From positions 5,270,001 through 5,334,000 of the forward strand of contig NZ_JAKUKA010000001.1 of assembly GCF_023156195.1 (NCBI RefSeq): 64,000 bases of DNA, in the 5' to 3' direction. This DNA comes from Chitinophaga sedimenti. Lineage in GTDB: Bacteria > Bacteroidota > Bacteroidia > Chitinophagales > Chitinophagaceae. The translations under genes and the position numbers were made by a program. The notes under the pieces were generated by a model that saw only the letters and a program-made list of their open reading frames with translations, did not search any database and was not told the origin of the DNA. Position 1 is the stretch's first letter. The number at the start of each line of letters is the position of its first letter. Shown in pieces: positions 52,000 through 63,250 of this stretch.

Positions 52000-53031
52000 C
52001 TACAATATTTCTGAGGGCGTTAATTCACCGCGCAACGACGTTTCTATCTGGCAACGCAGTTCGTCTTGCGTCAGTTCCTGGCCTAATAAAAACATCAGTT
52101 TAGTCGTGGCTGCTTCAAAGGTCATATCATGCCCGCTGATCACGCCGATTTCCTGCAGGTAACGGCTGGTTTCGTATTTGCCCAGCTCCACGGAGCCACC
52201 ATCGCACTGGGTGATGTCTACCATCGCAATGCCTTTTTCCCGGCCGCGTTTCAGGCAGTCGATGAACCATTGCTGGGTGGTGGCGTTGCCGCTGCCGAAT
52301 GTTTCGAGGATGAGACCTTTAAGGCCGGGTGTATTAATGATAGCATCTACCGCACGGCGGTTGATACCGGGGAATATTTTCAGGACGGCGATGTTAGACT
52401 CCAGGTTTTTGTGCACTTTCAGCGGCTTTTCGGGCGCCGGCAGCACGTAGGGCGTTTTATACTTGATATCGATGCCCGCTTCGGCCAGCGCCGGGTAGTT
52501 CATCGAATAAAATGCTTCGAACTTTTCGGCATTATACTTCTTCGCACGGTTGCCGCGGAACAGCATAAAGTCAAAGTAAATACATACTTCCGGCACCACT
52601 ACCTGTCCATTATGCCGCGTGGCGGCAATTTCCATGGCGGTAATGATGTTCTCCTTGGCGTCCGTTCGGATCTTGCCAATCGGAAGCTGAGAGCCGGTCA
52701 ATATTACAGGTTTGGAAAGATTTTCCAGCATGAAACTGAGCGCGGAGGCGGTAAAGGCCATCGTATCTGAGCCGTGAAGGATCACAAACCCATCGTAGCG
52801 GTCGTATCGGTCTTCAATAATCCCCGCCAGCTCCACCCATACGTCGGGCGACATGTCCGAACTATCCATTGGCGGATTAAATGCATACACATAAAAATCG
52901 ATCCCCATCCTGTACAACTCAGGCAGATTGTTGCGGATTTCGTTAAAGCCGATCGGTCGTAATGCGCTGGTCTTTTCGTCGTAGATCATCCCAACGGTAC
53001 CTCCCGTATAGATGATAAGTATTTTACTCAT
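52000..53031 (-). CDS. ansA: Type I L-asparaginase
   Basis: Hydrolyses asparagine to aspartate and ammonia; cytoplasmic type. A 343-residue protein with the N-terminal catalytic Thr in MSKILIIYTGGTVGMIYDEK, the second motif YDGFVILHGSDTMAFTASAL (Thr/Asp/Lys set), and GLILETFGSGNA. No signal peptide, consistent with type I. Uninterrupted frame. First host gene after the tRNA. Confidence 0.93.
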   Translation of the reverse strand: MSKILIIYTGGTVGMIYDEKTSALRPIGFNEIRNNLPELYRMGIDFYVYAFNPPMDSSDMSPDVWVELAGIIEDRYDRYDGFVILHGSDTMAFTASALSFMLENLSKPVILTGSQLPIGKIRTDAKENIITAMEIAATRHNGQVVVPEVCIYFDFMLFRGNRAKKYNAEKFEAFYSMNYPALAEAGIDIKYKTPYVLPAPEKPLKVHKNLESNIAVLKIFPGINRRAVDAIINTPGLKGLILETFGSGNATTQQWFIDCLKRGREKGIAMVDITQCDGGSVELGKYETSRYLQEIGVISGHDMTFEAATTKLMFLLGQELTQDELRCQIETSLRGELTPSEIL

Positions 53032-53073
53032 GTATCTTCTTGCAATTGCATTGCAAAGGTATCCACTTATCAG

Positions 53074-53844
53074 TTAGAGCATTTTGAATAATTTCCGGGC
53101 ATTCATGCTGGTAATCGCAGCTACGTCGGCTATTTTTAGATTTTTTATATCCGCGATCTTTTCACCGATGAGCGGAATGTACGCGCTCTCGTTCCGTTTG
53201 CCGCGGTAAGGCACCGGGGCCAGGTAAGGCGCATCTGTTTCTAATACAATGTGTTCGAGGGGAATTTCGGCCATTACTTCCTCCAAGCCCGATTTTTTAA
53301 ACGTAACCACCCCGCCGATGCCGAGGTAAAAGCCCATTTCGGTAATCTCTTTTGCTTCGGCCACGGTGCCTGAAAAGCAATGGAATACGCCGGACAGGTT
53401 ACCACCGTGCAGTTCTTTCACCACGTCAATGCACTCGCGGGTAGATTCACGGCTGTGGATCGCAATGGGAATGTCGTACTGCTTCGCCAGCTTGATCTGC
53501 TCCCGGAAAGCCTCGTACTGCTGGGGCACGAAGGTTTTATCCCAGTAAAAATCCAGCCCGATTTCGCCTACCGCCCAAAATTTTCGCTTATTTAACCATT
53601 CCCGCACAATAGCCAGCTCCTCCTCTACGTTTTCTTTCACGTCGCAGGGGTGCAAACCCATCATTGGCAGGCATTGTCCAGGGAATTCGGCTTCCAGCTG
53701 CAACATCCCATCTATTGAAGAACTATCGATATTAGGCATAAATAACTGCGAAACCCCGGCCTCCAAAGCCCTTTTTATCATATCCGTCCTATCGCTTTCA
53801 AACTTGTGGCTATATAAATGGGTATGCGTGTCAATCCAATTCAT
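53074..53844 (-). CDS. tatD: TatD-family metal-dependent hydrolase
   Basis: A 256-residue amidohydrolase-fold protein. It shows MNWIDTHTHLYS (metal-binding H-x-H), GEIGLDFYWD (Glu ligand), IAIHSRESTRE (His), GVFHCFSGTVAEA (His) and VLETDAPYLAPVPYRG (Asp). TatD proteins are 3'-5' DNases or D-aminoacyl-tRNA deacylases. Upstream of ansA on the same strand, 42 bases away. Confidence 0.92.
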   Translation of the reverse strand: MNWIDTHTHLYSHKFESDRTDMIKRALEAGVSQLFMPNIDSSSIDGMLQLEAEFPGQCLPMMGLHPCDVKENVEEELAIVREWLNKRKFWAVGEIGLDFYWDKTFVPQQYEAFREQIKLAKQYDIPIAIHSRESTRECIDVVKELHGGNLSGVFHCFSGTVAEAKEITEMGFYLGIGGVVTFKKSGLEEVMAEIPLEHIVLETDAPYLAPVPYRGKRNESAYIPLIGEKIADIKNLKIADVAAITSMNARKLFKML

Positions 53845-53954
53845 TATATTTTTTTATTATAATTTGAATTTAAATACTTTTATATTAATTTTAATACTAA
53901 TTAAACCTGAAAGGCAAAGTTACGGTCTGATTAACCATACCTATAAAAACTTCT

Positions 53955-54843
53955 ATGATGAAACACTATTTTAACACCAACAAGGTCCTTGCCATGGGCA
54001 TGACTGCCGTTGCTACTGTCACCATTTTCTTTGCTTAAAAGATGACAAGGTAGCGGATAATAAACAAGAATCCCAGGCGCTGGTTGCCGCCCAGGTGAAT
54101 GCTGAGGTGGGCGCGCTGTATGAGGATGCTTTCAATTCAACTATTTACGCCAGTTATACAGAAGATAATCTTGTAAAGGAAAATGGCCGCGTAGCGCCAG
54201 GTACCTTTAAAACCTCGACCATCTGTCCAGGTCTTTCTATTGATGTAAGTCCAGTAGAATATAACGTTTGGCCTAAGATCATAACACTTGATTTCGGTAC
54301 TGGATGCACGGTAGGTACGCTTACTCGTAAAGGTATAATTGAGATAAAACTTACCAGTTTCCTCTTTAAGAAAGGAAGCACTGCTACACTAACATTTAAG
54401 AACTACTCCGTAAACGGCATCAAAGTAGAGGGCACTCAAACCATCACCAATACTTCAGCGAACACCGGTTTCTCTTATACTTACGCAGTTACAGGCGGTA
54501 AAGCAACTTACCCGGATAACTCCGTATACACTTACGTTACCAACCGCGCCGTAGCACAAACCGAAGGCAGTACCACACTGCTCGATCTCGGCGACGATGT
54601 ATACGGCATCACCGGCACCGCTACCGCCACTTACACCGACTCTACCAACGCGCTGATCACCGCTAACTTCAATACCAAAACCGCACTGGTAAAGAAAGCT
54701 GATTGTCCGCACATCTCCGAAGGTATCCGGAAGTAGTGCTCAACAGCATCAAAGGCGCCATCGATTATGGTAAAAAAGAAACCTGCGATGATAAAGCTAC
54801 TTTAACCGTAGGCGACAAATCAAAAGAAATCACCCTTCCTTAA
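53955..54843 (+). CDS. Exported lipoprotein-like beta-rich protein (frame-broken)
   Basis: About 296 residues. The N-terminus MMKHYFNTNKVLAMGMTAVA...TIFFA is followed, with one base restored near 54029, by a probable lipobox Cys and KDDKVADNK. The body is beta-rich and Thr-rich (LDFGTGCTVGTLTRKGIIEI, TLTFKNYSVNGIKVEGTQTI). A second break near 54735 hides a C-terminus reading VVLNSIKGAIDYGKKETCDD. Two conserved-looking Cys frame the domain. I do not recognise the family. Confidence 0.65.
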
Positions 54844-54923
54844 CCGGAAAGCAGATCATAGTTAAAACACAGATGGCCGGGCACATTCGCCTGGCCATCG
54901 CCTATTTTAGGAGTAAGGTGTTT

Positions 54924-55553
54924 TTATTTAGGTTGATATTGCGGCAATGCCTCCATCCGCCATCCCTTTTTTTTACAGAATGCCAAAGCCCTTGGCAGCG
55001 CGTATTCCAGCCGTTCCCACGCCTTCGCGCTGTCATGAAAAACAATGATCGATCCTTTCTGCAGTTTAAATACCACGTTCTGCAAACATTGCTCGCCACT
55101 GATCTCCGTATCAAAATCGGCACTCAGCACATCCCACATTATGATATGAAAATCCGGTTTCAGTTGCCTGATCTGGAAGGGCGAAACTCGTCCGTAAGGC
55201 GGGCGGAAAAGGTTGCTTTTAATGTAGCTCCCAGCGGTGCGGATGTTTTCGAGATAGGTTTTGTTGCCGGTTTTCCAGCCGTTAAGGTGGTTGTGGGTAT
55301 GGTTGCCCACGGCATGACCTTCTGTTAAGATACGCTGGTAAATATCGGGTTGCTCCACCACGTTTTTGCCGATACAAAAGAACGTGGCCTTCGCATTATA
55401 TTGTTGTAATTGGTCCAGTACGAATGGCGTGGCCTGTGGGTGCGGACCATCATCAAAAGTAAAATAAACCACCGGCGCCGTGGGCGAAAGGCTCCAGGTA
55501 CAGCTGCGGTAAATGTTTTTGAGCAGGGCCGGGGTTTTAGTAAAATAGAACAT
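54924..55553 (-). CDS. Polysaccharide deacetylase (NodB-like)
   Basis: A 209-residue CE4-type deacetylase. It has VVYFTFDDGPHPQATPFVLD (catalytic and metal Asp), GHAVGNHTHNHLNG (H-x3-H metal site), FRPPYGRVSPFQIR, IIMWDVLSADF and SIIVFHDSAKA. All five NodB motifs are intact. It lacks a signal peptide, so where it acts is uncertain; peptidoglycan or polysaccharide N-deacetylation is the usual role. Confidence 0.92.
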   Translation of the reverse strand: MFYFTKTPALLKNIYRSCTWSLSPTAPVVYFTFDDGPHPQATPFVLDQLQQYNAKATFFCIGKNVVEQPDIYQRILTEGHAVGNHTHNHLNGWKTGNKTYLENIRTAGSYIKSNLFRPPYGRVSPFQIRQLKPDFHIIMWDVLSADFDTEISGEQCLQNVVFKLQKGSIIVFHDSAKAWERLEYALPRALAFCKKKGWRMEALPQYQPK

Positions 55554-55598
55554 ATGCTAAAGTACCTATAATAAACCATTTGTTTACCTTTGCGGGCT

Positions 55599-57127
55599 AT
55601 GGAACAGAAAAAAGTAAGAGTACGTTTTGCACCCAGCCCTACGGGCGGCCTTCACCTGGGAGGTGTTCGTACGGTGCTGTTCAACTACTTGTTCGCGCGT
55701 AAGCACGGCGGCGATTTCGTGCTGCGCATTGAAGATACCGATCAAACCCGCTTTGTAGAAGGAGCGGAAGACTATATACAGGAATGCCTTCGCTGGTGCG
55801 GCCTTGTTCCGGACGAAGATCCGATCAAAGGCGGCCCCTACGGCCCTTACCGCCAGAGCGAGCGTAAACCGATGTACCGCCAGTATGCCGAGCAACTGGT
55901 AAAAGCAGGTAAGGCTTACTACGCCTTCGATTCCCCGAGGAGCTGGAAGCCATGCGCGAAGTGGAAAAAGCAAAAGGCAATCACGCCCCTCAATACAACC
56001 GCGCCATTCGCGGCGCCATGCGCAACTCGTTTACGCTTAGTGAAGCGGAAGTAGCCGAACTGCTCGAAAAGGGCGCTCCGCACGTGGTACGCATCAACAT
56101 GCCCGAAAACGAAGATGTATCGTTCACCGATATGATCCGCGGCACGGTAACGTTTAATACCTCCACGCTGGATGATAAAGTGCTGCTGAAAGCCGACGGT
56201 ATGCCCACTTACCACCTCGCGGTGGTAATCGATGACTACTTAATGAAAATCTCCCACGCCTTCCGTGGCGAAGAATGGCTGCCTTCCGCACCTATCCATA
56301 TTCTGCTGTGGCATTACCTGGGCTGGGAAAGCGATATGCCGCAATGGGCGCACCTGCCACTGATTCTTAAACCGGATGGCAATGGTAAGCTGAGCAAACG
56401 CGATGGCGACCGTCTCGGCTTCCCGGTGTATGCAATGAACTGGGGCACACCCGGTACAGAAACCTTCACCCGCGGTTTCCGCGAAATGGGTTTCCTGCCC
56501 GAAGCGTTCGTAAACATGTTGGTGATGCTGGGCTGGAACGATGGTTCCGGACAGGAAATTTTCTCCATCGACGAACTCATTCAGCGCTTCTCTATCGAGC
56601 GGGTACACAAAGGCGGCGCTAAATTCGATTTCGATAAAGCGAAATGGTTTAACCAGCAATATATTCAGAAGACCGACAACGCTTTGTTGGCAAAGCTTTT
56701 CGAGCCTGTACTGAAAGAAAAAGGGATCGCGTTCGACGCAGCTTACACCGAAAAAATCACCGCACTGGTGAAAGAACGTTGCCAGTTCGTGAACGAAATA
56801 TGGGACCACGGTTTCTTCTTCTTCCAGAAGCCCGAAACCATTGATGTAGATGCCGTAAAACCCAAATGGACACCAGAAAAACAGGCATTCTTCGAAGAGT
56901 GGGCCTCCGGTTTCGATCAATTGCCGGAGTTCAATGCAGTAGCACTCGAAGATAGCTTCAAACAACTGGCTACCGCGAAGGGCATCAAACCCGGCGAACT
57001 GCAGATGCCTTTCCGCATCATGCTTTGCGGTGGTAAATTCGGTCCGCAGGTATTCGTGATTGCCGAAACGATCGGCAAAGCCGAAACGATCGCGCGCATT
57101 CAACATGCCCTGCCTTTATTTGCTTAG
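55599..57127 (+). CDS. gltX: Glutamyl-tRNA synthetase (frame-broken)
   Basis: Class I synthetase charging tRNA-Glu, about 510 residues. The HIGH-like motif sits in RFAPSPTGGLHLGGVRTVLF, and KLSKRDGDRLGFPVY is the KMSKS-like loop. ATG at 55599 starts MEQKKVRVRFAPSP. One C is missing near 55936 (five read as four); repair gives FDSPEELEAMREVEK. Followed by a terminator. Confidence 0.95.
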
Positions 57128-57153
57128 AACATCTGAACTTGCATTATACAGAG

Positions 57154-57180
57154 AGCCCTGCCGGACGGTAGGGCTTTTTC
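57154..57180 (+). terminator. Terminator of gltX
   Basis: AGCCCTGCC-GGAC-GGTAGGGCT stem (one G-T pair) followed by five T. Confidence 0.7.
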
Positions 57181-57189
57181 TTTATTTAC

Positions 57190-57216
57190 AAAAAAGCCCC
57201 CGCAAACACGGAGGCT
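57190..57216 (-). terminator. Terminator of glnS
   Basis: On the minus strand AAGCCTCCG, a six-base loop and CGGGGGCTT followed by six T, 25 bases after the glnS stop codon. Confidence 0.65.
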
Positions 57217-57240
57217 TCCTTCTCAATATCCATCAAAAAT

Positions 57241-58904
57241 TTACTTCTTCGCTTCCTTCGCCCAGGTATCCTTCAACGTCACCGTGCGGTTGAATACCCG
57301 ACGTTCCGGCGTGCTGTCCTTATCCACAACAAAGTAACCTTTACGCATAAACTGCAAACGCTCGCCTTCCTTTGCTTCCTGCAAGGAAGGTTCAATATAG
57401 GCGTTCCGGATCACCTGCAGCGAATCCGGGTTAATGTGATCTTTAAAATCACCTTCCGCGTCGGCCACGTTTTCTACTTTAAATAAACGGTCGTACACCC
57501 GTACTTCCGCGGTAGCTGCATGCTGTACGCTTACCCAGTGAATGGTGCCTTTTACAGTAAGACCACTGTTATCCGTGCCGCTTTTGCTTTCGGGCAGGTA
57601 TGTGGCATATACGGTGGTTACATTGCCATCGGCATCTTTATCAAAACCGGTGCAGGTAACGATGTACGCGCTTTTCAGGCGAACGGACAGGCCTACGCCC
57701 AAACGGAAGAACTTCTTCGGAGGGTTCTCCATGAAATCTTCGCGCTCGATCCACAAGGAGCCGCTGAAAGGTACAATGCGACTGCCCGCAGCTGCATCTT
57801 CCGGGTTGTTTTCTACCTGCATTTCCTCTACCTGCCCATCCGGATAGTTGGTGATCACCAGTTTAATCGGATCCATCACGGCCATTACACGGTTCGCGGT
57901 TTTATTCAGTTCCTCGCGGATGCAGAACTCGAGCAGGCTGATGTCGATCAGGTTGTCGCGTTTCGCTACACCAATTTTTTCGCAGAAATGGCGGATGCTT
58001 GCAGGGGTGTAACCGCGCCTGCGTAAACCACTGATGGTGGGCATGCGGGGGTCGTCCCAGCCGGTAACATGATGCTCGTTCACCAGTTGCAGCAGTTTAC
58101 GTTTACTCATTACCGCGTAGGTCATATTCAAACGCGCAAATTCATACTGGTGGCTGGGAAATATGTTCAGTTTCTCAATGAACCAGTCGTACAGCGGGCG
58201 GTGGGGAATGAACTCCGTGGTGCAGATCGAATGGGTGATCTGCTCGATGCTGTCGCTTTGTCCATGTGCAAAGTCGTACATCGGGTAAATGCACCACTGG
58301 TCACCTGTGCGGTGATGATGCGCGTGCCTGATGCGGTACATGATCGGGTCACGCATGTGCATGTTCGGCGAAGCCATATCTACTTTGGCGCGCAGAACTT
58401 TCTCGCCATCTTTGTATTTGCCCTCCCGCATCTCTTTAAACAATGCTACGTTTTCGGCTGCGGAACGGTTGCGGTACGGACTTTCCTGACCGGGTTCGGT
58501 CGGCGTGCCTTTCATGGCCGCGATCTCATGGCGGTGGAGTCATCCACGTAAGCATACCCTGCTTCGATCAGCTTTACGGCAAACTGGTATATCTGTTCAA
58601 AATAATCACTCGCATAAAACTCATTGGCCCAGTTGAAGCCCAGCCATTGAATATCTGCCTTGATCGAGTCCACGTACTCGGTATCTTCCGTTACCGGGTT
58701 GGTGTCGTCGAAACGCAGGTTGGTTTGCCCCTTGTATTTCAGCGCCAGGCCAAAATTCAGGCAAATGGACTTGGCGTGCCCTATATGCAGGTAGCCGTTC
58801 GGCTCCGGCGGGAAGCGGGTGAGCACCCTTCCGCCATGTTTGCCGCTGGCAATGTCTTCTTCAATAATCTGTTCTATAAAGTTTAACGATTTTTCCTCGC
58901 TCAT
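57241..58904 (-). CDS. glnS: Glutaminyl-tRNA synthetase (frame-broken)
   Basis: About 555 residues. It has FPPEPNGYLHIGHAKSICLN (HIGH motif) and MTYAVMSKRKLLQLVNEHHV (KMSKS-type MSKRK). The anticodon-binding beta-barrels follow (GTIHWVSVQHAATAEVRVYD, late). Presence of GlnRS means this lineage charges tRNA-Gln directly. One base is missing near 58532, within DDSTA-EIAAMKGTPTEPG. ATG 58904. Confidence 0.95.
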
Positions 58905-59026
58905 ATAACTTTTGGCTTTTTACCGGACTGCAAATGTAAGATAAAGTAGCGTTCCTGCTACGGAAACACCCCGGTGCGCTTTACTCATAAAATACTACAT
59001 TTACAATTCAACATCAAAAAAGGTTT

Positions 59027-59445
<419 letters not shown>

Positions 59446-59457
59446 AAAATCATTGTT

Positions 59458-60232
59458 ATGTACGAAACCATCAAAACGGAATTAGCAGGAAATATTTTCA
59501 CGATCACGATTAACCGTCCCGATAAGCTACGCACTGAACCAGACCGTTATGAAGGAACTGGCGCTGGCTATCGATGACGTATACACGAATAAGGACATTA
59601 AAAGCGCTATTATTACCGGCGCCGGCCCCAAGGCTTTTGTGGCTGGAGCCGACATTGCAGAGTTCCTGACCTTATCACCGGATCAGGGCGCCGACCTGGC
59701 CAAACGCGGACAGGTTATTTTTCAACGGATAGAAGATTGTCCCAAGCCGATCGTAGCCGCAGTAAACGGTTTCGCCCTCGGCGGCGGCTGCGAGCTTGCC
59801 ATGGCCTGCCATTTCAGGGTGGCGGCCGATAACGCGAAGTTTGGTCAGCCCGAAGTAAACCTGGGCATTATTCCCGGTTACGGCGGTACGCAGCGCCTCA
59901 CGCAGCTGGTGGGTAAAGGAAAAGCACTCGAACTGATCATGACGGGCGATATACTGCCTGCTTCCGATGCCCTGTCATGGGGACTCGTCAACCACGTGAC
60001 CAGCGCAGAAGAACTGATCCCGAAAACCCGCGCCATCCTCGAAAAGATACATGCCAAAGCACCGCTGGCCATCGCCAAGGTGGTGAAGTGTGTAAATGCC
60101 GCGCTGGATAAGGAGCTGGACGGATACGAAACCGAAATCAAAGAATTTGGCAAATGTTTCGGCACCAAAGACCAGCAGGAAGGCGCGGAGGCGTTTATCC
60201 AGAAGCGGGCGGCCAATTTTACAGGTGAATAG
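59458..60232 (+). CDS. Enoyl-CoA hydratase/isomerase (frame-broken)
   Basis: Crotonase-fold protein of about 258 residues. It starts MYETIKTELAGNIFTITINR and continues KAFVAGADIAEFL (oxyanion hole), AVNGFALGGGCELAMACHFR and FGQPEVNLGIIPGYGGTQRL with the two catalytic Glu. Hydrates trans-2-enoyl-CoA in fatty-acid or amino-acid degradation. A two-base loss near 59531 breaks the frame; the family reading is KLNALNQTVM. Lies 12 bases after the B12-binding gene, so they are probably one operon for acyl-CoA metabolism. Confidence 0.9.
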
Positions 60233-60282
60233 GCCGTTTTTTGGGCATTTTCCTGTAGGTTTGTATCCCTAAAAATTAGCAC

Positions 60283-61684
60283 ATGGATTTCAGAATAGAG
60301 AAAGACACGATGGGAGAGGTGAAAGTGCCCGTGAATGCTTACTACGGCGCGCAAACCCAACGTTCAATCGAGAATTTCCGCATCGCACAGGATATTAACA
60401 GGATGCCGAAGGAAATCATCCGCGCATTTGCCTACCTGAAAAAAGCAGCAGCACTTACTAACCAAGAAGCCGGCGTTTTGCCTGCCGAAAAAGCGGCGCT
60501 TATCGGCAAGGTGTGCGACGAAATCCTAAGGCAAACTGGATGATGAATTCCCGCTGGTAGTATGGCAAACCGGTTCCGGCACCCAGAGCAACATGAACGT
60601 GAACGAAGTGGTAGCTTACCGCGCACACGTACTCAATGGCGGCCAGCTGTCTGATAAAGACAAATTCGTTCACCCGAACGATGATGTGAATAAATCACAA
60701 TCCTCCAACGATACTTTCCCTACCGCCATGCACATCGCGGCGTATAAAATATTGCTGGAAACTACCATTCCCGGTATTAAAAAACTGCGCGATACCCTGC
60801 ATGCCAAAGCAGTAGCATTTAAAAACGTGGTAAAAATCGGCCGTACGCACTTCATGGACGCTACGCCGCTTACCCTCGGACAGGAAATCAGCGGTTATGT
60901 TTCACAGCTGGACCACGGTCTGCGTGCGATCAACAACACCCTGGCGCACCTGAGCGAACTGGCATTGGGCGGCACTGCCGTTGGTACCGGTATCAACACA
61001 CCAAAAGGTTATGCTGAAAACGTAGCGAAAAAGATCGCGGAACTCACCGGTCTGCCTTTTATTACTGCAGAAAATAAATTCGAATCACTGGCCGCTCACG
61101 ATGCCATCGTAGAAGCGCACGGCGCACTGAAAACAGTAGCCGTTAGCCTGATGAAAATCGCGAACGATATCCGTATGCTCAGCTCAGGCCCGCGTTCCGG
61201 TATCGGCGAGATCCATATCCCGGATAATGAGCCAGGTTCCTCCATCATGCCCGGTAAAGTAAACCCTACACAGTGCGAGGCGCTCACCATGATCGCTGCA
61301 CAGGTGCTGGGTAACGATGTGGCCATCAACATCGGTGGTGCTAACGGTCACTTCGAGCTGAACGTGTTCAAGCCCTTAATGATCTATAACTTCCTGCACT
61401 CCGCGCGCCTCATCGGCGACGGTTGCGTGAGCTTCAACGACAAGTGTGCCGAAGGCATTGAGCCATTGGAAGCTAACATCCGCAAGCACGTAGAAAATTC
61501 ACTGATGCTGGTGACAGCGCTTAATACGAAGATCGGCTACTACAAAGCAGCAGAGATCGCGCAGAAAGCACATAAAGAAGGTACTACCCTGAAGGAAATG
61601 GCCGTGAAACTCGGTTATGTAACCGCCGAAGAATTCGACCAGGTAGTAGTGCCAGGCAACATGGTGGGCGATATCAATATCTAA
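60283..61684 (+). CDS. fumC: Class II fumarate hydratase (frame-broken)
   Basis: Converts fumarate to malate in the TCA cycle, about 467 residues. It has MGEVKVPVNAYYGAQTQRSI at the start, TGSGTQSNMNVNEVVAYRAH, the VHPNDDVNKSQSSNDTFPT signature and GSSIMPGKVNPTQCEALTMI, the fumarase/aspartase signature. The frame breaks near 60530, where two bases seem lost (DEIL-K-GKLDDEFPLVV). ATG 60283. Terminator at 61702. Confidence 0.95.
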
Positions 61685-61701
61685 GAAAGATTACAACCGC
61701 A

Positions 61702-61739
61702 TAAAAAAAAGGGCGTCCTGCGAAAGGACGCCCTTTTTC
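61702..61739. terminator. Bidirectional terminator
   Basis: AAAGGGCGTCCT-GCGA-AAGGACGCCCTTT-type stem flanked by A and T runs, between the convergent fumC and permease genes. Confidence 0.8.
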
Positions 61740-61757
61740 ATTATGGCAAAAGAAATA

Positions 61758-62722
61758 TTATAACCAGGCGAGAATGATCGTGCGAAGGCTCATCAGGATC
61801 ACCAGTGTGCCTACCAACAACATCAAAGGTTTACGTTTGATCTTTTTAACGAGAATTGCGGCAAACGGAGAAGCGATCACGCCGCCGATCACCAGTCCCA
61901 CGATTACATGCCATGCGGCAATGCCATTGTACAGGAGGAAGGTAACGGCACTGGATAAGGAAATGAAAAACTCCGCTGCGTTCACCGAACCGATGGTATA
62001 GTTCACGGTACGACCCTGGCTCAGCAGGGTAGAGGTCACGATCGGGCCCCAGCCGCCGCCGCCAATAGAGTCCATAAAACCGCCAAAAGCAGCCAGTGGC
62101 CCAAGATTGCGGGTCTTACTCTTACGTTTGCGTTTCTTCAGTGCTTTGGTGATAATCACCACACCGAGGATCAACAGGTAAGCGCTCATATACGGCTTGA
62201 TCGCATCGCCGTCGATCCAGTCGCTGAGCAGGTAAGCGCCCAATACCGCCCCGATCACGCCGGGCACAAGTAAGTTCAGAAACAGTTTTTTATTTACGTT
62301 GCCCAATTTAAAGTGTGCAATGCCGGAAGCACCTGTGGTAAACACTTCTGCCACATGTACGCTGGTGCTGGTAACAGCGGGGGAATGCCCAGGCTGAGCA
62401 ACATAGATGAAGAAGACGCCCCGTAAGCCATGCCCAGCGCGCCATCGATCATTTGCGCCGCAAGGCCCACCCCGATATAAAAAAACAAATCCTTTGTAAA
62501 AACCTTGTCGGCAAATTGTCCTACCCGTGTTTGCGCATCGTGCGACAACCCATAGAAGTAGGCGTACACGCCGGCGATCAGTACTACGCCGATAATACCG
62601 ATGATTACCCAGAGCACGCGGTTGCTCTTATTGTCCTCGTTTACGAGGTCAATAAGTACTTCCTGGCTCTCTACCGTAGCCTTGCGTTGCTCAATCTTAT
62701 CGATCACCTCATTATGCGACAT
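61758..62722 (-). CDS. TauE/SafE-family sulfite/sulfonate-type permease (frame-broken)
   Basis: About 321 residues. One N-terminal TM helix after a charged leader is followed by the TauE/SafE bundle: FFYIGVGLAAQMIDGALGMA, VFTTGASGIAHFKLGNVNKK, GFMDSIGGGGWGPIVTST. The duplicated G-x-x-x-D-(S/G)-x-x-G-x-G/G-G-G-W-G loops are the family hallmark. Exports sulfite or organosulfonates in studied members; substrate here unknown. One C is missing near 62382 (six read as five). Confidence 0.88.
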
Positions 62723-62879
62723 ATATTATAATGCTTGTATAGTCTATAGATATTGTGGACTAAAATAGTTTGAATATGTGGCATCTCCAAATATTTCAGG
62801 AAATAAAACGGGAAGCATGATAATCCGTGATATTGAATAAGGAGTGTTAAAATAACATCAAAAAGGTCGCAATTCCGTT

Positions 62880-63000
62880 ATAGGATCCTAAGAGGATCCT
62901 AACTAAATGTAACTAAATCCTAACTGAGCCAGTATACAATCAGTAACAAGTTAGTAACAGTTAGTTACAATGCTCTTGGTATCCTCTTAGGATCCAACAC
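62880..63000. repeat. Long imperfect inverted repeat built from GGATCCTAAGAGGAT
   Basis: GGATCCTAAGAGGAT at 62,884 is mirrored by ATCCTCTTAGGATCC ending at about 62,995. Inner segments rich in TAACTAAAT and GTTAGTTAC also pair in part. A large hairpin of about 110 bases in a 530-base non-coding gap (62,723-63,250). Confidence 0.6.
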
Positions 63001-63130
63001 AGTAGCGGGTTCCGCGAAAAGCTGATTTTACGGTCAAAAAGTGGGAGTGATAGTATTTTAACATATTGGGGCGATCAGCGCCGCCAAAGTGAGTGGTCAA
63101 CCGCGACAGGGCAAGTGCCGGACCATAACA

Positions 63131-63240
63131 GGGGCTGACCCAAAAGTCAAACGAAGGCTTTGAGAATCGTATAAGCGATAATAGGTGTCCATGAGGTACC
63201 CGAATAAATTAGGGCTGACCATTACTTTTGGTCAGCCCCA
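63131..63240. repeat. Short element with GGGGCTGACC-AAAAGT inverted ends (MITE-like)
   Basis: GGGGCTGACC(C)AAAAGT at 63,131 and its near-perfect complement ending at 63,239 enclose about 75 bases without coding potential. The right arm also contains a direct partial copy (63,212-63,220). Such ends resemble those of insertion sequences, so this may be a tiny non-autonomous remnant. No transposase is present. Confidence 0.4.
63211..63240 (-). terminator. Terminator of lspA
   Basis: On the minus strand GGGCTGACC-AAAAGTAAT-GGTCAGCCC, a 9-bp perfect stem, followed by TAATTTATT, 11 bases beyond the lspA stop. Confidence 0.6.
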
Positions 63241-63250
63241 CAAGAAGTTG

